Source: Calliopum simillimum
Lineage: Eukaryota > Arthropoda > Insecta > Diptera > Lauxaniidae
DNA length: 64,000 bases
Assembly: GCA_951812925.1 (NCBI GenBank)
Contig: OX638368.1
Span: 115,901,309 to 115,965,308, forward strand
Direction of reading: 5' to 3'
Under the pieces are notes generated by a model. The model was given only the letters and a program-made list of their open reading frames with translations, made no database searches and was not told where the DNA came from. Below are positions 44,616 to 56,875 of this stretch, piece by piece (the stretch's first letter is position 1; every line of letters begins with the position of its first letter). The translations under genes and the position numbers were made by a program.

Positions 44616-46855
44616 TTTTTATATTCGTACGGTTTCACTGAACTGAAGCATTTATTTTTGTATAAAATACAGTACACTGAAGTATTTGTTGGAATCAGGT
44701 TAACTTCAGTGCCAAAATGAAATCAGTGTACAGTGAAGTTTCTTGAATTTTTTGAATCAAATACTACAGATCAGTGTAAAATAAGGGAGTAAAGAAAAGT
44801 ACACTATATTTGAAGATGTCTTGTGCAGACCCCTAGTTGATACCCTACTGAAAAGTTTTCTTAGGCTCTTATTTTTATGGTACTCGTTCTGAAAAATCCA
44901 ATTGCACCTGACAGTGAGAATAACAAGACAATGACAGCAATTATAAATACTATGACTTCCATAAGCAGAAGTGACCCTTCATTGCGTAAGATGCACGCGC
45001 ATGCGCTATTGAAATTCATTTTTATGATAAATATTTACTTAAACGAAAATTCGCGTTAGTCCTGTCAATAACAACAATAAACGCGTTAACGTGTTAATGT
45101 CAATATTTGAGGAAATAACCTTGACTTTAAGGACAACACGACGCATGCGCACGACTGGCAATTAAGCCTAAGATAACTTGAGCCCACCTCCCGATTTGTT
45201 TGTATAGCAAATAATCTTAGCTACTAATATTGACGATTTTCATTGACAATACGCTGAGCAACAGGATGTCGAAAAATTCATGTTAAAAATCAGAATGTCC
45301 TTCAGAATGCAGAAGACGTACTAAAGGTAAGAGCGAAAAACATGAAAGAGATTTCTTAAAGTAGGGGAAATATGCATATCGACACTCTTCTCCTCACACT
45401 CTCTCTCACTTCAAATTCTTGTTAGTCTTCGAATGTTGCCGAACTCACCCGTAGGCATTTTTATATTTTTATGACAACTCAATAATATTTCGTCCTAGGG
45501 TTTCTAGTGCGTAGCGCTGAAGGATGTGCAGCAATTAAGCAATAAAACAACAAACGACATGATACTCGCGAATCTGTCGTCTCTTTCGTTTAGCTGCCTA
45601 CCTTTTGGCCTTGAGTTGCTGAGCTACTAATGCGCACACGCGACTGTTGTAGGTAGATAAGCAAAATCCTTAAAGAAAATTCTTGTGGAATTTTCAAAAA
45701 ACAAAAACGCTAACATTGTCAAAATGACATTAACGACCTTAATTCTAGCGAAAAATGTTTATTCTCTATACAAAATACCGTGAAATGTGTACAATTTCCA
45801 GCCAAAGTTGTCTTTTGAGCGCGCATTGAAAGGACACACGCTGCACAGCATATACAGCTAAGGATGTGTATTGGATGTAGTCATTAAACTAATAAACTAA
45901 TAAAATATATGAAAAACGTCGTCGTTGTCAAATGCTGTCAGCCAAGGTCGTTAGTTTGAGGAAAAAACACTTTATGACTTTACTTAGTTGGTACTCCTTG
46001 GGCACAACGCCGCATAACATCGCGCATTTTAAGGTGCAAATTTTCTCGACGCTGTGTTAGAATTTTTAATTTTGACAAAAACTTTTATGATACTGCAACG
46101 ACGCGGTACTACTATACTGAACTTAGAGAGTAAGTGAATAAGAAAATCAAAATATTACAGCTCATACCTGACAGCGATATATTATGCATTTCGGAATTGT
46201 CGAAATGCTTAAATTTTTAAATCTACAAAGTTTGCATGTCAGAAGAAATCGTGTGCTCAAAGCGTGCAGGACACTTGGCTTTGGAACTACTTATGGCAAA
46301 TGGTAAATTTTTTTTATTGAATATAAAATGGCAAAATTATACATATTAAAATTTTTACTTTTATAGGAAATCGAAGTTCATGCAATTTCTCAATTGATTT
46401 CTAGTTTTTTCTATATATCAAATCCATATATAGAAAACAAAAGCATTTACCATGCGTTGAAGCAATAAAAATATTTTTTCTATTTTTTACTGATCAAAAT
46501 TAAAAATATTTAATTGGATGTTTTTAAGCTGCTGAAATTTTTATTTTCAATAATGCTATAAAAAAAATTTTAATGTTTAATTTTTCCCACTGTTTTATTT
46601 CACGCCATTCAAATCTGTAGAAATAATCATAAAAATTTTCGAAGAAATTAATTTAATTGTTTATAAACAAATTGAAATGAGGGCATAATTTGTATGAATA
46701 TTATTGAAAACTAATAGAATGATTTGTGAAGATATTAATATCTATTGAAGGAAAATAAACAAATATTTTAGAGTTACGTTTATTATCAGGAATACAGCCG
46801 TACCTTCAGCATTGTATTTAGACTTGTTTTCAACAAAAAATTTCAAAATCTTTAC
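44616..46855. other. Non-coding DNA, 44870-46130 less AT-rich
   Basis: No gene is recognised. 44870-46130 is free of the repeat families seen elsewhere and has several CpG-containing motifs (GCATGCGC at 45143-45150, CGCGCATGCGC at 44996-45006). It is a reasonable place to look for conserved cis-regulatory sequence of the Scr-ftz interval. 46300-46850 is AT-rich with nothing recognisable. Confidence 0.4.
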
Positions 46856-48078
46856 AGTAGGGGAGGGGGGGCTAGTGTGGACAGTTTTTATATAATTACA
46901 AAATTATATATGTAAATATATCAATTTTGTAAAAAGTAATTTTTAGCGATTACTTATACCTCTTGCCTTCATAATTGCATCAAAAATTTTTATTTTTTAT
47001 TTTCATAAATGCACTATTAAATTATTTTAAAAAACAACCATTGATTTAACTGGGGGCTAATGTGAACACCATAAGAAACTTGGTAATTCGTACAAAAACG
47101 TTAAGAAAGAGTTCAGATACAGATACAGAACTTGGTAATTCGTACAAAAACGTTAAGAAAGAGTTCAGATACGTTTATTCAGGAAAATAATGATTTAATT
47201 AACAGCTATCCCATGTTGTATTTGGAGAAATTTATATCAAACTTCATATAACTTGCTGATCGATATGTTTCCGGCAGTTGTTGTGCTTGTGGCAGCTTTG
47301 CCACTATTTCGTTTCGGTGAATTTGGCTGGTATCCGGTATATCGGGATACGTGAATCTATCGAGCTTTCTTTTTAGAAACGTAATGTCAAAATCTTGAGA
47401 ACCGTGGATCGTGACAATTTGGCCAATATAAAATACTTTTTGTCCATGTTGTTTCAAACTTTATATAACTTGCGGACCGCGATGTTTCCGACAGTTGTTG
47501 TGGTTGTGTCAGCCTTGCTACTATTTCATTTCGGTAAATTTCGCAGGTATCCGGTAAATTGGGATACGTGAATCTGACGTTCTTTCTTTTTAGTAACGTA
47601 CTTTCTTGGAACGGCTTTTAGAAATGGTCTGACGATTTCTGGAGTCATTTCAGCTGCTGCGGACATGTCCACACTAGCCCCATTTCAGTTGTCCACACTA
47701 GCCCCCTTATGTCTTTTTAAACAAAAATATTTTTTTTTCAATCTTACGGTAAAGTTCTTCAAAAATAATATCAATGGTTTAAAGAGACACTTTTTTAAGT
47801 TTTATTATCTATTAACACTACAGCAGAAGAATAATTAGTTTAAAAGTATCACTGAAATTACGAAACAACAAAAAAATTACTTTTTGCTGCGTAAAACACG
47901 TTCGGTCACGTTATCATGGAAAGCTGAACTGTTAACAAATGAATTTTTTTTTTTCGTGATGCAGAGTACAAATACCAACTTGAAAAATATAAAACAGAAA
48001 CAAAAAATTCAAAACAGCGCGAGAATTTGAATTTGTCCACACTAGCCCCCAGTCCAAACTAGCCCCCCCTCCCCTACT
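46856..48078 (-). mobile_element. pogo-like DNA transposon remnant with AGTAGGGGAGGGG ends
   Basis: Termini AGTAGGGGAGGGGGGGCTAG are inverted copies (46856 onwards; 48060-48078), with extra internal copies of the TGTCCACACTAGCCCC motif at about 47667, 47690 and 48036. Similar GGGGGCTAAAATG-type ends are familiar from insect pogo/Tigger elements. A minus-strand 83-codon fragment (47206-47457) fits the C-terminal tail of such transposases. The catalytic core is missing. A 52-bp tandem duplication lies at 47077-47172. Confidence 0.72.
47206..47660 (-). pseudogene. C-terminal fragment of a pogo/jerky-type transposase, duplicated
   Basis: The frame at 47206-47457 contains KVFYIGQIV, FDITFLKRKLDRFTYPDI and NEIVAKLPQAQ, matching the pattern of the C-terminal domain of Tigger/pogo-like transposases (YVGxV, FLKR, F-x-P-E/D, I-x-x-K/L-P). 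47455-47640 is a diverged second copy of the same segment in tandem, including the GGTATCCGGTAAATTGGGAT block. No DDE core or DNA-binding domain is visible. The assignment rests on pattern memory, so it is moderate. Confidence 0.5.
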
Positions 48079-48418
48079 TCTTGTACAATCATATGGGAGA
48101 ATAAAATGATCTTATCTGGAAAGTTTTCTCAGACTTTTGCAAATAAGTTATTTTACAGATTTCGATGTGCTCTTTCAGAATTTCAACTTTGCCACCTCGA
48201 ATTGGAAGAATGGCGTCCAAAATCAGTTTTTTACAAATATCGCTTTAATGGTTTCTTATAGAGAAAAATAATGTAGCACAATATTGTAGCTTATAAAATT
48301 TTCTATAAAAATTACTTTCAAATCGTTTTCATACGACTTATAACTCAGGAGATATCCTTATTCAAAATGTGAAAAAATTAGTAAATTGTACATGCCGCTA
48401 ATGAGTGTTCACAGAAAT

Positions 48419-48930
48419 GTGTTGAGCTTTAAATTACGATAACTTATGAGATCGATATTTTATTTTTTTCGTATAACCTATATAGCATTTTGTAGAACGT
48501 TCAATTCCCTATAAGAGTCTTTTTGAGCTGTTTTTTCGTCCGACTCACCGTTCATGAGATATCGCGATTTGAAAATTATTCAAAATTGAAAATTTTAAAA
48601 TTTTACTATGCACACAAATGTGCCATACGTTATAGTACAATGTGCAATTTTGAATGATTTTTAAGTCGCGATATTTCATGAACTGTAAATGGGATGAAAA
48701 AACAGTCCGAGAAGATCCTTATAGGGAATGAAACGTTCTATAAAATGCATAAACATTTTTTTTTTCAAATTTTAGGTTTGTTTTAAAAAAAAATATCTCC
48801 TTAACTAGAAAAACAATATGAAGCTTGTAGTGCAAGTAGTTCCCTACAAATAAGTATTTGTACTTCAAACGTGTGACTCACCGCTTATGAGTTATTGTAA
48901 TTTAAATCTCAACGCATCACTGTGCACGAA
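48419..48930. repeat. Long imperfect palindrome, ~510 bp
   Basis: Inner arms 48480-48590 and 48640-48752 pair through GGAATTGAACGTTCT-like, GACGAAAAAACAG and CGCGATATCTCATGAAC-type blocks. Outer arms 48419-48453 and 48891-48927 pair through TTTAAATTACGATAACTTAT. The style resembles the palindrome at 55435-56765. It is non-coding. Confidence 0.7.
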
Positions 48931-49693
48931 AGACCATATTTTACATAATTTGTGAACGCTAAGAGAACTAAAGACTGCCAGATGAAGCATCGCTTTGTGG
49001 ATTTTATCATGTACGTCTTTATAAGTTCCAACGCCAGGTACCCTGAAGATAAGTCAAATATTTGAGGACGTTTAGCTCCTAAAGTGCTAAGGCGATTTTG
49101 GTCATCATAAAGATTTTTTTCTTTTTTACCACTAAAACGACAATTTGATGAACTTAAGCTTTCGAAAAACTCTCAATAGATGTAGTACACATAAGAATTT
49201 GAGTCTTCTTTCTCAACTTCTTTATCGATAATAATCATCAAGGTGTCAATCATTTCATATTTCCGTAGAATCGAAAATTACAAAAACATTTTACAAATTC
49301 TATATCAGTTTACCTAATTAAGTAGATATGACGCCATTCTTTTGGTATTGTTAACTAGAGCATTTTTGCAGTACTGAGCTCTAACTATTTGAAAAAAAAA
49401 ATCTAAGATTATTGAATACTATATAATATGGTTTGATTTGAAGATTGAACGTCAAATGGCAGTGCTCGAAAAAAATAAAAAAAAGTCGATCTCTCAGAAA
49501 AAAAAAAAACCATTGAAAACGTTCCAAGGTAATAGCATAGACAGCCGACATTGTTTCTTTTTAAGTAAGAAAATAAAAACTCATCGTAAAACTTTCAGTG
49601 ACATTCTTTTGAAATCATATAGTCCAGAGATTTTGAATAGTTGTTGCTGTCTGGGATGACAAAATGTCATCGCTAAAAACAATAAAAAACTAG
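48931..49693. other. AT-rich DNA without recognisable features
   Basis: A lysine-rich frame at 49438-49659 reflects poly-A tracts and is not supported as a gene. Confidence 0.4.
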
Positions 49694-50015
49694 TATGGGT
49701 GCTACCTTTGGCCTTGCCAGACAGTAAATGCTCTATATGGGAGGTGCCACGCCCTATTCCGAATGCGCCCAGTTTTTTCTCAGAGTTTGAATTTATTGTT
49801 TTTAATATTTGAATGAAATTTGGAGGATTATCTCAAAAAATGTGTTCAGTGTAACATTTTGAACCTTTTGCTTATATGAGAGGTGCCACCCCCTTACAAT
49901 TCATAGTATTTATGTGTATTTTGGTTGCATTATCGTGAAAAATACTTCAAAAGTTGCATTTTGAATATATTTTTTGTATGGGCGGTAGGTGTGTCCGTTG
50001 ACAAATTTCGCAAGT
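49694..50015 (-). repeat. Fragment of the GGCGTGGCACCTCC dispersed family
   Basis: GGGAGGTGCCACGCC (49740), TATGAGAGGTGCCACC and GGTGTGTCCGTTGAC blocks match the minus strand of 39594-40410. Confidence 0.65.
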
Positions 50016-50262
50016 ACCGAATGAAAATTGTCGATCGTGATATGAGTCGGTAATTCCGAAGGCTTGTAACGTCATCTTTCATAGAAATTGGTTCAACATT
50101 GACAATTTTCTAGTTTACATTAAGATTGAAGCTTGCATCTTTTACCAGGGATGCAGACATAGCTTAAAATATAAATACTTTAGACTTAAGAGTGTGGTAT
50201 TTACAGAAAAGATACTTGTAATTAGAATTAGAATTATTTGTAGGATAAATGAATATTAAGAG

Positions 50263-50592
50263 ATGAAGAACCGAAAGATCCTTCTATGTTTCAATAACAA
50301 AAAAAAATTTTCTTATGCGATTTTTAGTCTCAATCTGAAGGCTCTTATTCCCATTGAAATGGCAATTTTGAAACGCTTCCCCTATGAACTTAACAGGAAT
50401 TTAGCTAATTTGGCCTTAGGTGATTTGAAAAACTCTGCTCTAACAAAACAATCTCTTGCACCATTAAAACCACAGCATTTATATGCACATCAACAAGACT
50501 TCAATTTCCAATTGAAGCATCCAAATTTGCTTTATAATATGCTTAAATTAATTAAGGCGCAAGATATTCACGTAACATTTCAAATACTCTGA
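50263..50592 (+). CDS. Unrecognised 109-codon open frame
   Basis: I do not recognise this frame. It encodes a basic, leucine-rich peptide (MKNRKILLCFNNKKKF start, LNRNLANLALGDLKNSALTK middle) without signal peptide, membrane segment or known motif. Codon use follows the AT-rich surroundings and no promoter or splice partner is visible. It is more likely a chance frame than a gene, listed because its composition is less skewed than most random frames here. Confidence 0.15.
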   Translation: MKNRKILLCFNNKKKFSYAIFSLNLKALIPIEMAILKRFPYELNRNLANLALGDLKNSALTKQSLAPLKPQHLYAHQQDFNFQLKHPNLLYNMLKLIKAQDIHVTFQIL

Positions 50593-50599
50593 CGTCAGA

Positions 50600-51351
50600 G
50601 GGTAAAGCTTCGGAAACACGTACCACTTAAATGTTATATGGTAATACGTTCAAGTGATAGACCCGTTCAAAATTCCGTGAATATTGGAAAATTTATGTAA
50701 AAATTATAGCACATATAAACTTAAATATACCCAATTTCAAATCGAAGCTACTGCACAAACCAAATAGCATGTGATGAAAAGAAACAACGAGAATAACTGA
50801 GAATGTCACGACTACAAGCTACATTTGAAAGCAAGTAAAAGATGAATGTAGCGAGTGTAAAAGCAAGTACATAAAGCATGGACCAGAAACGTCAAGAGGC
50901 TAAAGTAGTTTCGAGATTTTACTTGAAGATCGCAACCAGCGTTACCAGCTTGTATTAAAGGTGCTGAGCATGGCAAAGCAGTTAAGTATTGTTTTGATTA
51001 CAGTGCATTTATAAAAAGTTTTTACTCAGTGAAATAGATGTAAAATATTGTAGAGAAATAAATAAAGTTAATAAGATAAAGAAATAATCATATTTAGCAT
51101 TATTATGATAGACCTTCTCCATCTCAAATTTGTCTCAGATTTTTATAAAAATTTGTTGTTCTAAGTGCTCATTATAGAAGTAGCTCATTATTAGTTTTGT
51201 GGAAAAAACATTTTTTTCCCAGTTATCGGTGTCGAACTTCAGAGTGTCAGAATATTGGTTTTGTGAAAAATCTATGCAATTTTTTTCGTTTTTTTATGTT
51301 TTGTGAAATTTTTTTAATAATATTTAGAGCAAATACTTTTGTCTAATGTTA
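50600..51351. other. Non-coding AT-rich DNA
   Basis: No feature identified. Confidence 0.4.
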
Positions 51352-51353
51352 TA

Positions 51354-52595
51354 AGGAGTGAGATCGAAGAAATCTTAACACACGTTTTACCTAATAATTT
51401 TTTTTTTTTTGGGTGTAAAATTTAAGAATTTCTTTGATCTAGTTATTTTTGAAAAATATGTCAGTTTTTATTTTTAATGACAAACATGTTGATTTGTTGT
51501 GAGTTTGATTAAAATGAGCCAAGAAAAAGAAGTACGTCTTAAAATTATAAAAAAATTTTCAAAAAAATCCAAATTGGTCCTACAGGAAATCGGCCAAATA
51601 ATAGAAGGTCTGCCGTCAAACTGTTTCCAATGTTATTGAACAGTTTTAGGAGAATTTGACCATTGATAAGAAACCTGGTTCGGGAAGAAAATAAGGACCA
51701 CATGCTACTGGGAGAGCAAAGAAAATTTAAAGCATATTGAAAAGACCTCCAAACACATCTGCTAGAAAAGCTGCCCGGTAAGCCCAGTGCTCTAATTATT
51801 TGGTGCGAAAAGTTAATGCCAATGCAGATTTGAAAACATACAAAGTTCAAAAAGTTCCAAACAGGAATGCTGCAAAAAATTTAGACGCCAAAAGTAGGAC
51901 TCGGAAATTAAAATCGAATTTTATACAAAAATATTTATGGACGACGAAACGTATGTACTGGCAGGTTTAACGCAGCTTCCGGGTCAAAATTTTTATGTTG
52001 CTGATGCTCGAGGAAATGTCGAAGAACAATTTAGAATCCAAAAGCAGACCAAATTTCATAAAAAATTCCTGGCAAGGCCATCTATATGCAATTGCGGCAA
52101 AAGAAGCAAGTCATTTGTTACAGTAGGCTCTATAAATACCGAAATATACATCGAAATATACATCACATATTTTTGGCTCCATTTGGCATCATGTCACTAC
52201 GGCAAGAAAGCTCTGGAGTGGTACCAAAGTAATAACATAGTTTTTGTACCAAGAGAGGCCAATCCTTCAAATTGTCCGGACCTAAGACCAGTGGAGAGAT
52301 ATTGGGCTCTTGTGAAAAGAAACTTAAAGAGCACAAAAATGTGTCCCAAAATATCGAAGATTTTAAAAGAAGATGGGAAAACTGTTCTAAAAAGGTGTCT
52401 GAAACAACTATCAAATCTCTAACGGAAGGCTTACCAAAAAAGGTCCACGAGTTCATAAATAGTGGTTAGTACTATAAAAGTTGTATTTTTCTGTAATTTG
52501 TAAATATTATCAATTAAATAAAGAAAAACTCTAACATCAACCGTTTAAAAATTATTGACTTTTATATATGTTAATATTTTTCAGATCTTACTCCT
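51354..52595 (+). mobile_element. Tc1/mariner element (DD37E-type) with both TIRs
   Basis: The 1,242-bp element is flanked by TA on both sides (51352-51353, 52596-52597). It starts AGGAGTGAGATCGAAGAAAT; its other end on the minus strand starts AGGAGTAAGATCTGAAAAAT. The arms agree at about 22 of 28 positions. Length, TA duplication and a central transposase relic are typical of the IS630-Tc1-mariner superfamily. The transposase is broken (see the pseudogene entry), so the copy is immobile unless helped in trans. Confidence 0.9.
51514..52422 (+). pseudogene. Broken Tc1/mariner transposase (DD37E spacing)
   Basis: Starts MSQEKEVRLKIIKKFSKKSK at 51514, then loses frame near 51630. Fragments IDKKPGSGRK and a KTYKVQKVPNRNAAK segment survive in other frames. 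A 161-codon open frame (51937-52422) covers the catalytic part: MDDETYV with the first Asp, LASCHYGKKALEWY, then NPSNCPDLRPVERYWALVKR with the Glu. The second catalytic Asp is replaced by His (residue 82 of that frame, in FWLHLASCHY). That position and the Glu (residue 120) are separated by 37 residues, the spacing of the DD37E group known from mosquitoes. A block before FWLHL seems deleted. Inactive. Confidence 0.85.
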
Positions 52596-52599
52596 TACC

Positions 52600-53835
52600 T
52601 AATATATTTGAAGTAAATTAATTACATGACTTCAATTATTTTTCAATGAAATTGCAATTGTAATGAAATATTAAGAAAATCTTATATATTATTAGACCTA
52701 ACTCTAAAGCCTTTGAGTTAACTTGTACGAGTATGTAACCTGAGAGGCTTACTTTTGAGATATGTAAATATTTTTATTGAAATTTTTTTTATTTATTTAC
52801 ACCAATTTCTCTGTTCAGCTACCAACATTGTCGGTAGGAATTGTAAACTTGTAGTTCATTCATTGCTCTACTCAACGAATGCAGCTTCCTGAGAGATGTA
52901 CGTACGAGTAGACCCATTTTAAAGTGGTCATAAATTAACAGATGCTGCTCCATGATAATTCACAATCTCGTGAGCGCGCTTCGTCAACCGCTAAGTTGCA
53001 CCATGTGTGTGTTGCATTTGAATGGGATCAGGAGAGGAGCGGCATCTTTGATTTTTTTTTTTGGTTCTTGTGTCATGAATTGCGAATTAATGTTGGCTGT
53101 TTGGTGGTTGCACAGATTAAACACAACACAACACAACACAACATTTGCACTGGCGACTTTTATTTTGAGTTTGCTCGGTTGGTCTAAATAACATGTGTTT
53201 GATTAAAAACTAAAATTATAATAAACGCCCCATAAATGTCAAATGGACCATAAAAGTCGCCACATTTTAAGTTAATTTATTTATTTTGCAGAGATTTTGT
53301 TTTATTTCTCATTTTATATGTTTGATTATTTTATAATTGTTGGTAGATCGTTTTTTAATGGAGAAAATATTTTTCATTAGGTATTGATAAAAAAAACCCT
53401 GTTAAGGAATGTAAAATTTTGCGAAAAATTTTTTTAAGCTTTTAACCTTATGCATGAGACATTTCGCGTCAACTTACCAAAAAATTACTTTCAAATAATC
53501 ATGAGGAAGCTCATTTTCTACGTAGAAGTAACTATTTTTGGCTGAAACTAAGAAAGTATAAATAGAATTAAGAATTTTTACAAAAGCAAAATAAAATGTG
53601 ACCGGCTGTTGCTAGTCAGAATCTTCGAGTGGCTGCCTGTTCAAAAAGCTTGTGCAAAATTATTGCAATAATAAATTTTGGTGCACCCTGTACCAAATCG
53701 AAGCAACTCCACAAACCAAAGCGTTTGTGGTCAAATTAAAATTTATATATGCTAACTGTATGGTTGAACGTTGAGGTGTTAAAGCAATTTCAAGCATTTA
53801 CACGAGGATTCCAACCAAAAATAGCATATGGTTTA
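52600..53835. other. Non-coding DNA; short (ACAAC)n tract
   Basis: 53117-53141 is ACACAACACAACACAACAC-type pentamer repeat. 52860-53200 is less AT-rich, with two overlapping frames (52942-53187, 52952-53191) that cannot both be real and show no domain. Otherwise nothing is recognised. Confidence 0.4.
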
Positions 53836-53837
53836 TT

Positions 53838-54228
53838 GCAGTTTTTGAAAAATGGTTGAAAAAATGGTTTTCGAAAAAATTACATACTTTCATGTATCAT
53901 TTAAATCGAGTATAACTTGTTAAATAAAAATCACACGAGGTCAGTTTGTATCTCGTTTTGAAGAAGAAGAACTGTACTTAATGCTTCATTCAATAGAAAA
54001 GAGAAAAACAATTTTTGGCGTCTTCTAAACAACCTCAAAAATCGTGTTTTTGATAATTTTTTTAACATTTATGATGGGATATCTCCGAAACCATTTATGA
54101 TATAGCAACTCTAATGCCGGATTCGGATTCAGCGTTGGCAACTTTATCGAAAATGACTATCTTCGATTCGATTTCTTCAATTTTCCAAAACCGTTTTTCG
54201 ACCTTTTTTCAAAAACTGCATAAATTTT
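53838..54228. mobile_element. Small inverted-repeat element
   Basis: TTGCAGTTTTTGAAAAATGG (53838 onwards) and the following GGTTTTCGAAAA recur inverted at 54172-54228 (TTTTCCAAAACCG, ACCTTTTTTCAAAAACTGCA). Arms are about 48 bp at ~80%. Non-coding interior. Confidence 0.55.
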
Positions 54229-55071
54229 AAGTGTTGGTTTTTTCTAAGTCCAATTACTAACAAAATGAGCCAAGTCGGCTCAAAATCGGGGCTTGTTTAA
54301 CAAAATTACATGATTTTTTCTAATTTGTCTGCTCTCTTACAGAAACACAAAGTTCTATCTGGCAGTTAGAACTTTGTGAAATTAATTTTAATTTGAATAT
54401 GTGTAGATAGAATCTTGTGCATTTCAATTTCATTAATTATCTCAGAAACCATACGAGATAGAAATATTTGAGTAGCGGTAATCGAAAGAGCGTGGTCTAT
54501 TTAGTACGAAGCAATATATAACTCAATTTCACAAAAAATGTCAGTTAGAACCTTGTTGTTCTAAGGTCGCGATATGTACATATAAAGACCAAAAGGACAC
54601 TTTGTTCGACAAATAGTGATCAAATTTCTTCTTCATGACCGCAAAATGTGCATAAAAGTATTACTTAGTTAAAAAATTCATTTATTTTTTAATTACTCAT
54701 ACGACCTGTTGTACGTGCTTAGATATAAATAACACTGGCCTGCAAATTCGACACTTTTTTTTCCTCTCTTGATTTTTGAAGCCAAATATGGTGATTTGGG
54801 ACCTCCTTATCACGAATCTGAACTTTGTTTAATTCCATCACGTCGGGATTTTGAGATATTCCAATTTTCATAACTTCAAAAATAATAAAAAATCGTGTGT
54901 TTTTCACTGTTATTTTAAAATTTGTCGAAATTCTGACGTGATAGAGAAATTCCTTAAACAGATTTGGGTTTAACATCAAGAAATACATTGGAAATCACTT
55001 GTGTAATTTTAAGAGTGGTACTCTTGTTCGCCTGAGCAGCATTTGAAAACTTATTAATTCAATCATTTGTG
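54229..55071. other. Non-coding DNA
   Basis: An 89-codon minus frame at 54719-54988 has no recognisable domain. Nothing else is supported. Confidence 0.4.
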
Positions 55072-55434
55072 CTACACAGTGCAACATTTTTCAAGTCAAT
55101 GACGGTGAACTAAAATTTGTTATAAGGCGTCAAAAGTACTCGCCGAAACAAGTAATTCTGCTAGAGCAAAGTTGGCTCATATAAGGATTTTATTGCCAAA
55201 TCCGTTTTTTGCCTCAAATTGGATTTTGAGCGATTTTTCGATTTTTTCATATGGCTATATCTCGGTAACGAGCCGAAAATGTTGTAGTTATTGAATAGAA
55301 GAAAAAAAAATTCATATAGTGCCCTAAAATCGCAAAAATTACCATTTTTTACCATTTTCTTAGTATTTTTCAACTTTTGTGATAAATAACTCGACATCGA
55401 ACCACAAATAAGCTGTTTTTTTTTCTTTTTCGCT

Positions 55435-56765
55435 TTATTGCCCAGGAAAATAAGACATTTTCTGCGAAAAAATTCCTAGTGGAAATTTTTCACAAACTGT
55501 GAAAAGTCCATTGCAAAGTCGTGTGCGCATAAAAAGTTATTAAGGCTCAAAGGTCGCTAAAATCAGTTTTTTGAAAATATCTCACTAACGCTAACTTTTA
55601 CAGAAAAATGTTGGTCTTCAATTTTGTAGCACAGGAAATTTCCTACAAAAGTACGTTAAAAGTATTTGCGTACAACTTCTAGTTTAGGAGATCACACGAT
55701 TTAAAAAGTTGTTAACAGTTATGATATGAAATACTACCTATGAGTTCATATTAAAATATTTTACTTTTTAAATTGCAATAACTCTTCAATGAGAAGTTGT
55801 ACAAACAAAATTAAAATGCCGTTTGTACGATAATTTAATTTTCTATACACCGTATAAATTTTTTTTCTCGAACGGCTCATGATCTTAAAAATATTCTTGA
55901 ATAACCGTTAAGGCTTCAAAATTACTGGTTTTTTATGAATATCTGCTAAATGGTAAGTACTACGATAAAAAGTAACACGACAAAATTTGTAGAGAATTAC
56001 AAGATCTCCAAAAAATAAGCAATATGTGTACACATAGAAGTAACCGTTTGGAAGATATTCCAAAAAAACTCTTAAAATGCCACAAAACCGGTTTCTATTG
56101 AATATCTTCTATACGGTTACTTTTATGTGTACACATATCGCTTATTTTTTGTAGATCTTGTAATTCTCTACAAATTTGGTCCCCCTACTTTTTATCGTAG
56201 TACTTACCATTTCGCAGATATCCTTAAAAAACCAGTAATTTCGAAGCCTTAACGGTTATTCAAGAATATTTTTAAGGTCATGAGCCGTTCGAAAAAAAAA
56301 ATTTATACGGTATATAGAAAATAAAATTATCTTTCAAGCGGCATTTTAATTTTGTTTGTACAATTTCTCATTGAAGAGTTATTGCAATTTAAAAAGTAAG
56401 ATATTTTAATATGAACTCATAGGTAGTATTTCATATCATAACTGTTAACAACTTTTTAAATTGGGTGATCTCCTAAACTGGAAGTTGTACGCAAATTCTT
56501 TTAACGTACTTTTGTAGGAAATTTCCTGTGCTACAAAATTGGAGACCAACATTTTTCTGTGAAAGTTAGCATTAGCGAGATATTTGCAAAAAACTGATTT
56601 TAGCGACCTTTGAGCCTTAATAACTTTTTATGCGCACACGACTTTGCAATGAACTTTTCACAGTTTGTGTATCATGCATAAATAAAGACAATTCCGGTGA
56701 AAAATTTCCACTGGGAATTTTTTCGCACAGAAGCTCTTTTTTCGTCTTATTTTCCTGGGCTATTA
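55435..56765. repeat. Giant palindrome, arms ~630 bp, ~40-bp spacer
   Basis: The left arm 55435-56060 and right arm 56100-56765 are inverted copies at high identity, for example GGCTCAAAGGTCGCTAAAAT versus ATTTTAGCGACCTTTGAGCC and the GTAACCGTTTGGAAGATATT block beside the centre. The right arm carries a ~31-bp insertion near 56669. The centre (56061-56099) is a short unpaired loop. Any read-through transcript would fold into a long hairpin. Confidence 0.92.
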
Positions 56766-56875
56766 TTTCAAAACAAAAGAATATTTTTCTATTCATTTTT
56801 GCATGAAAAAGAGGTAAAAACATTATGAAAAAGAACTAAAAAGTAATATAAAAAAGAGATAAAAATATATGAATC

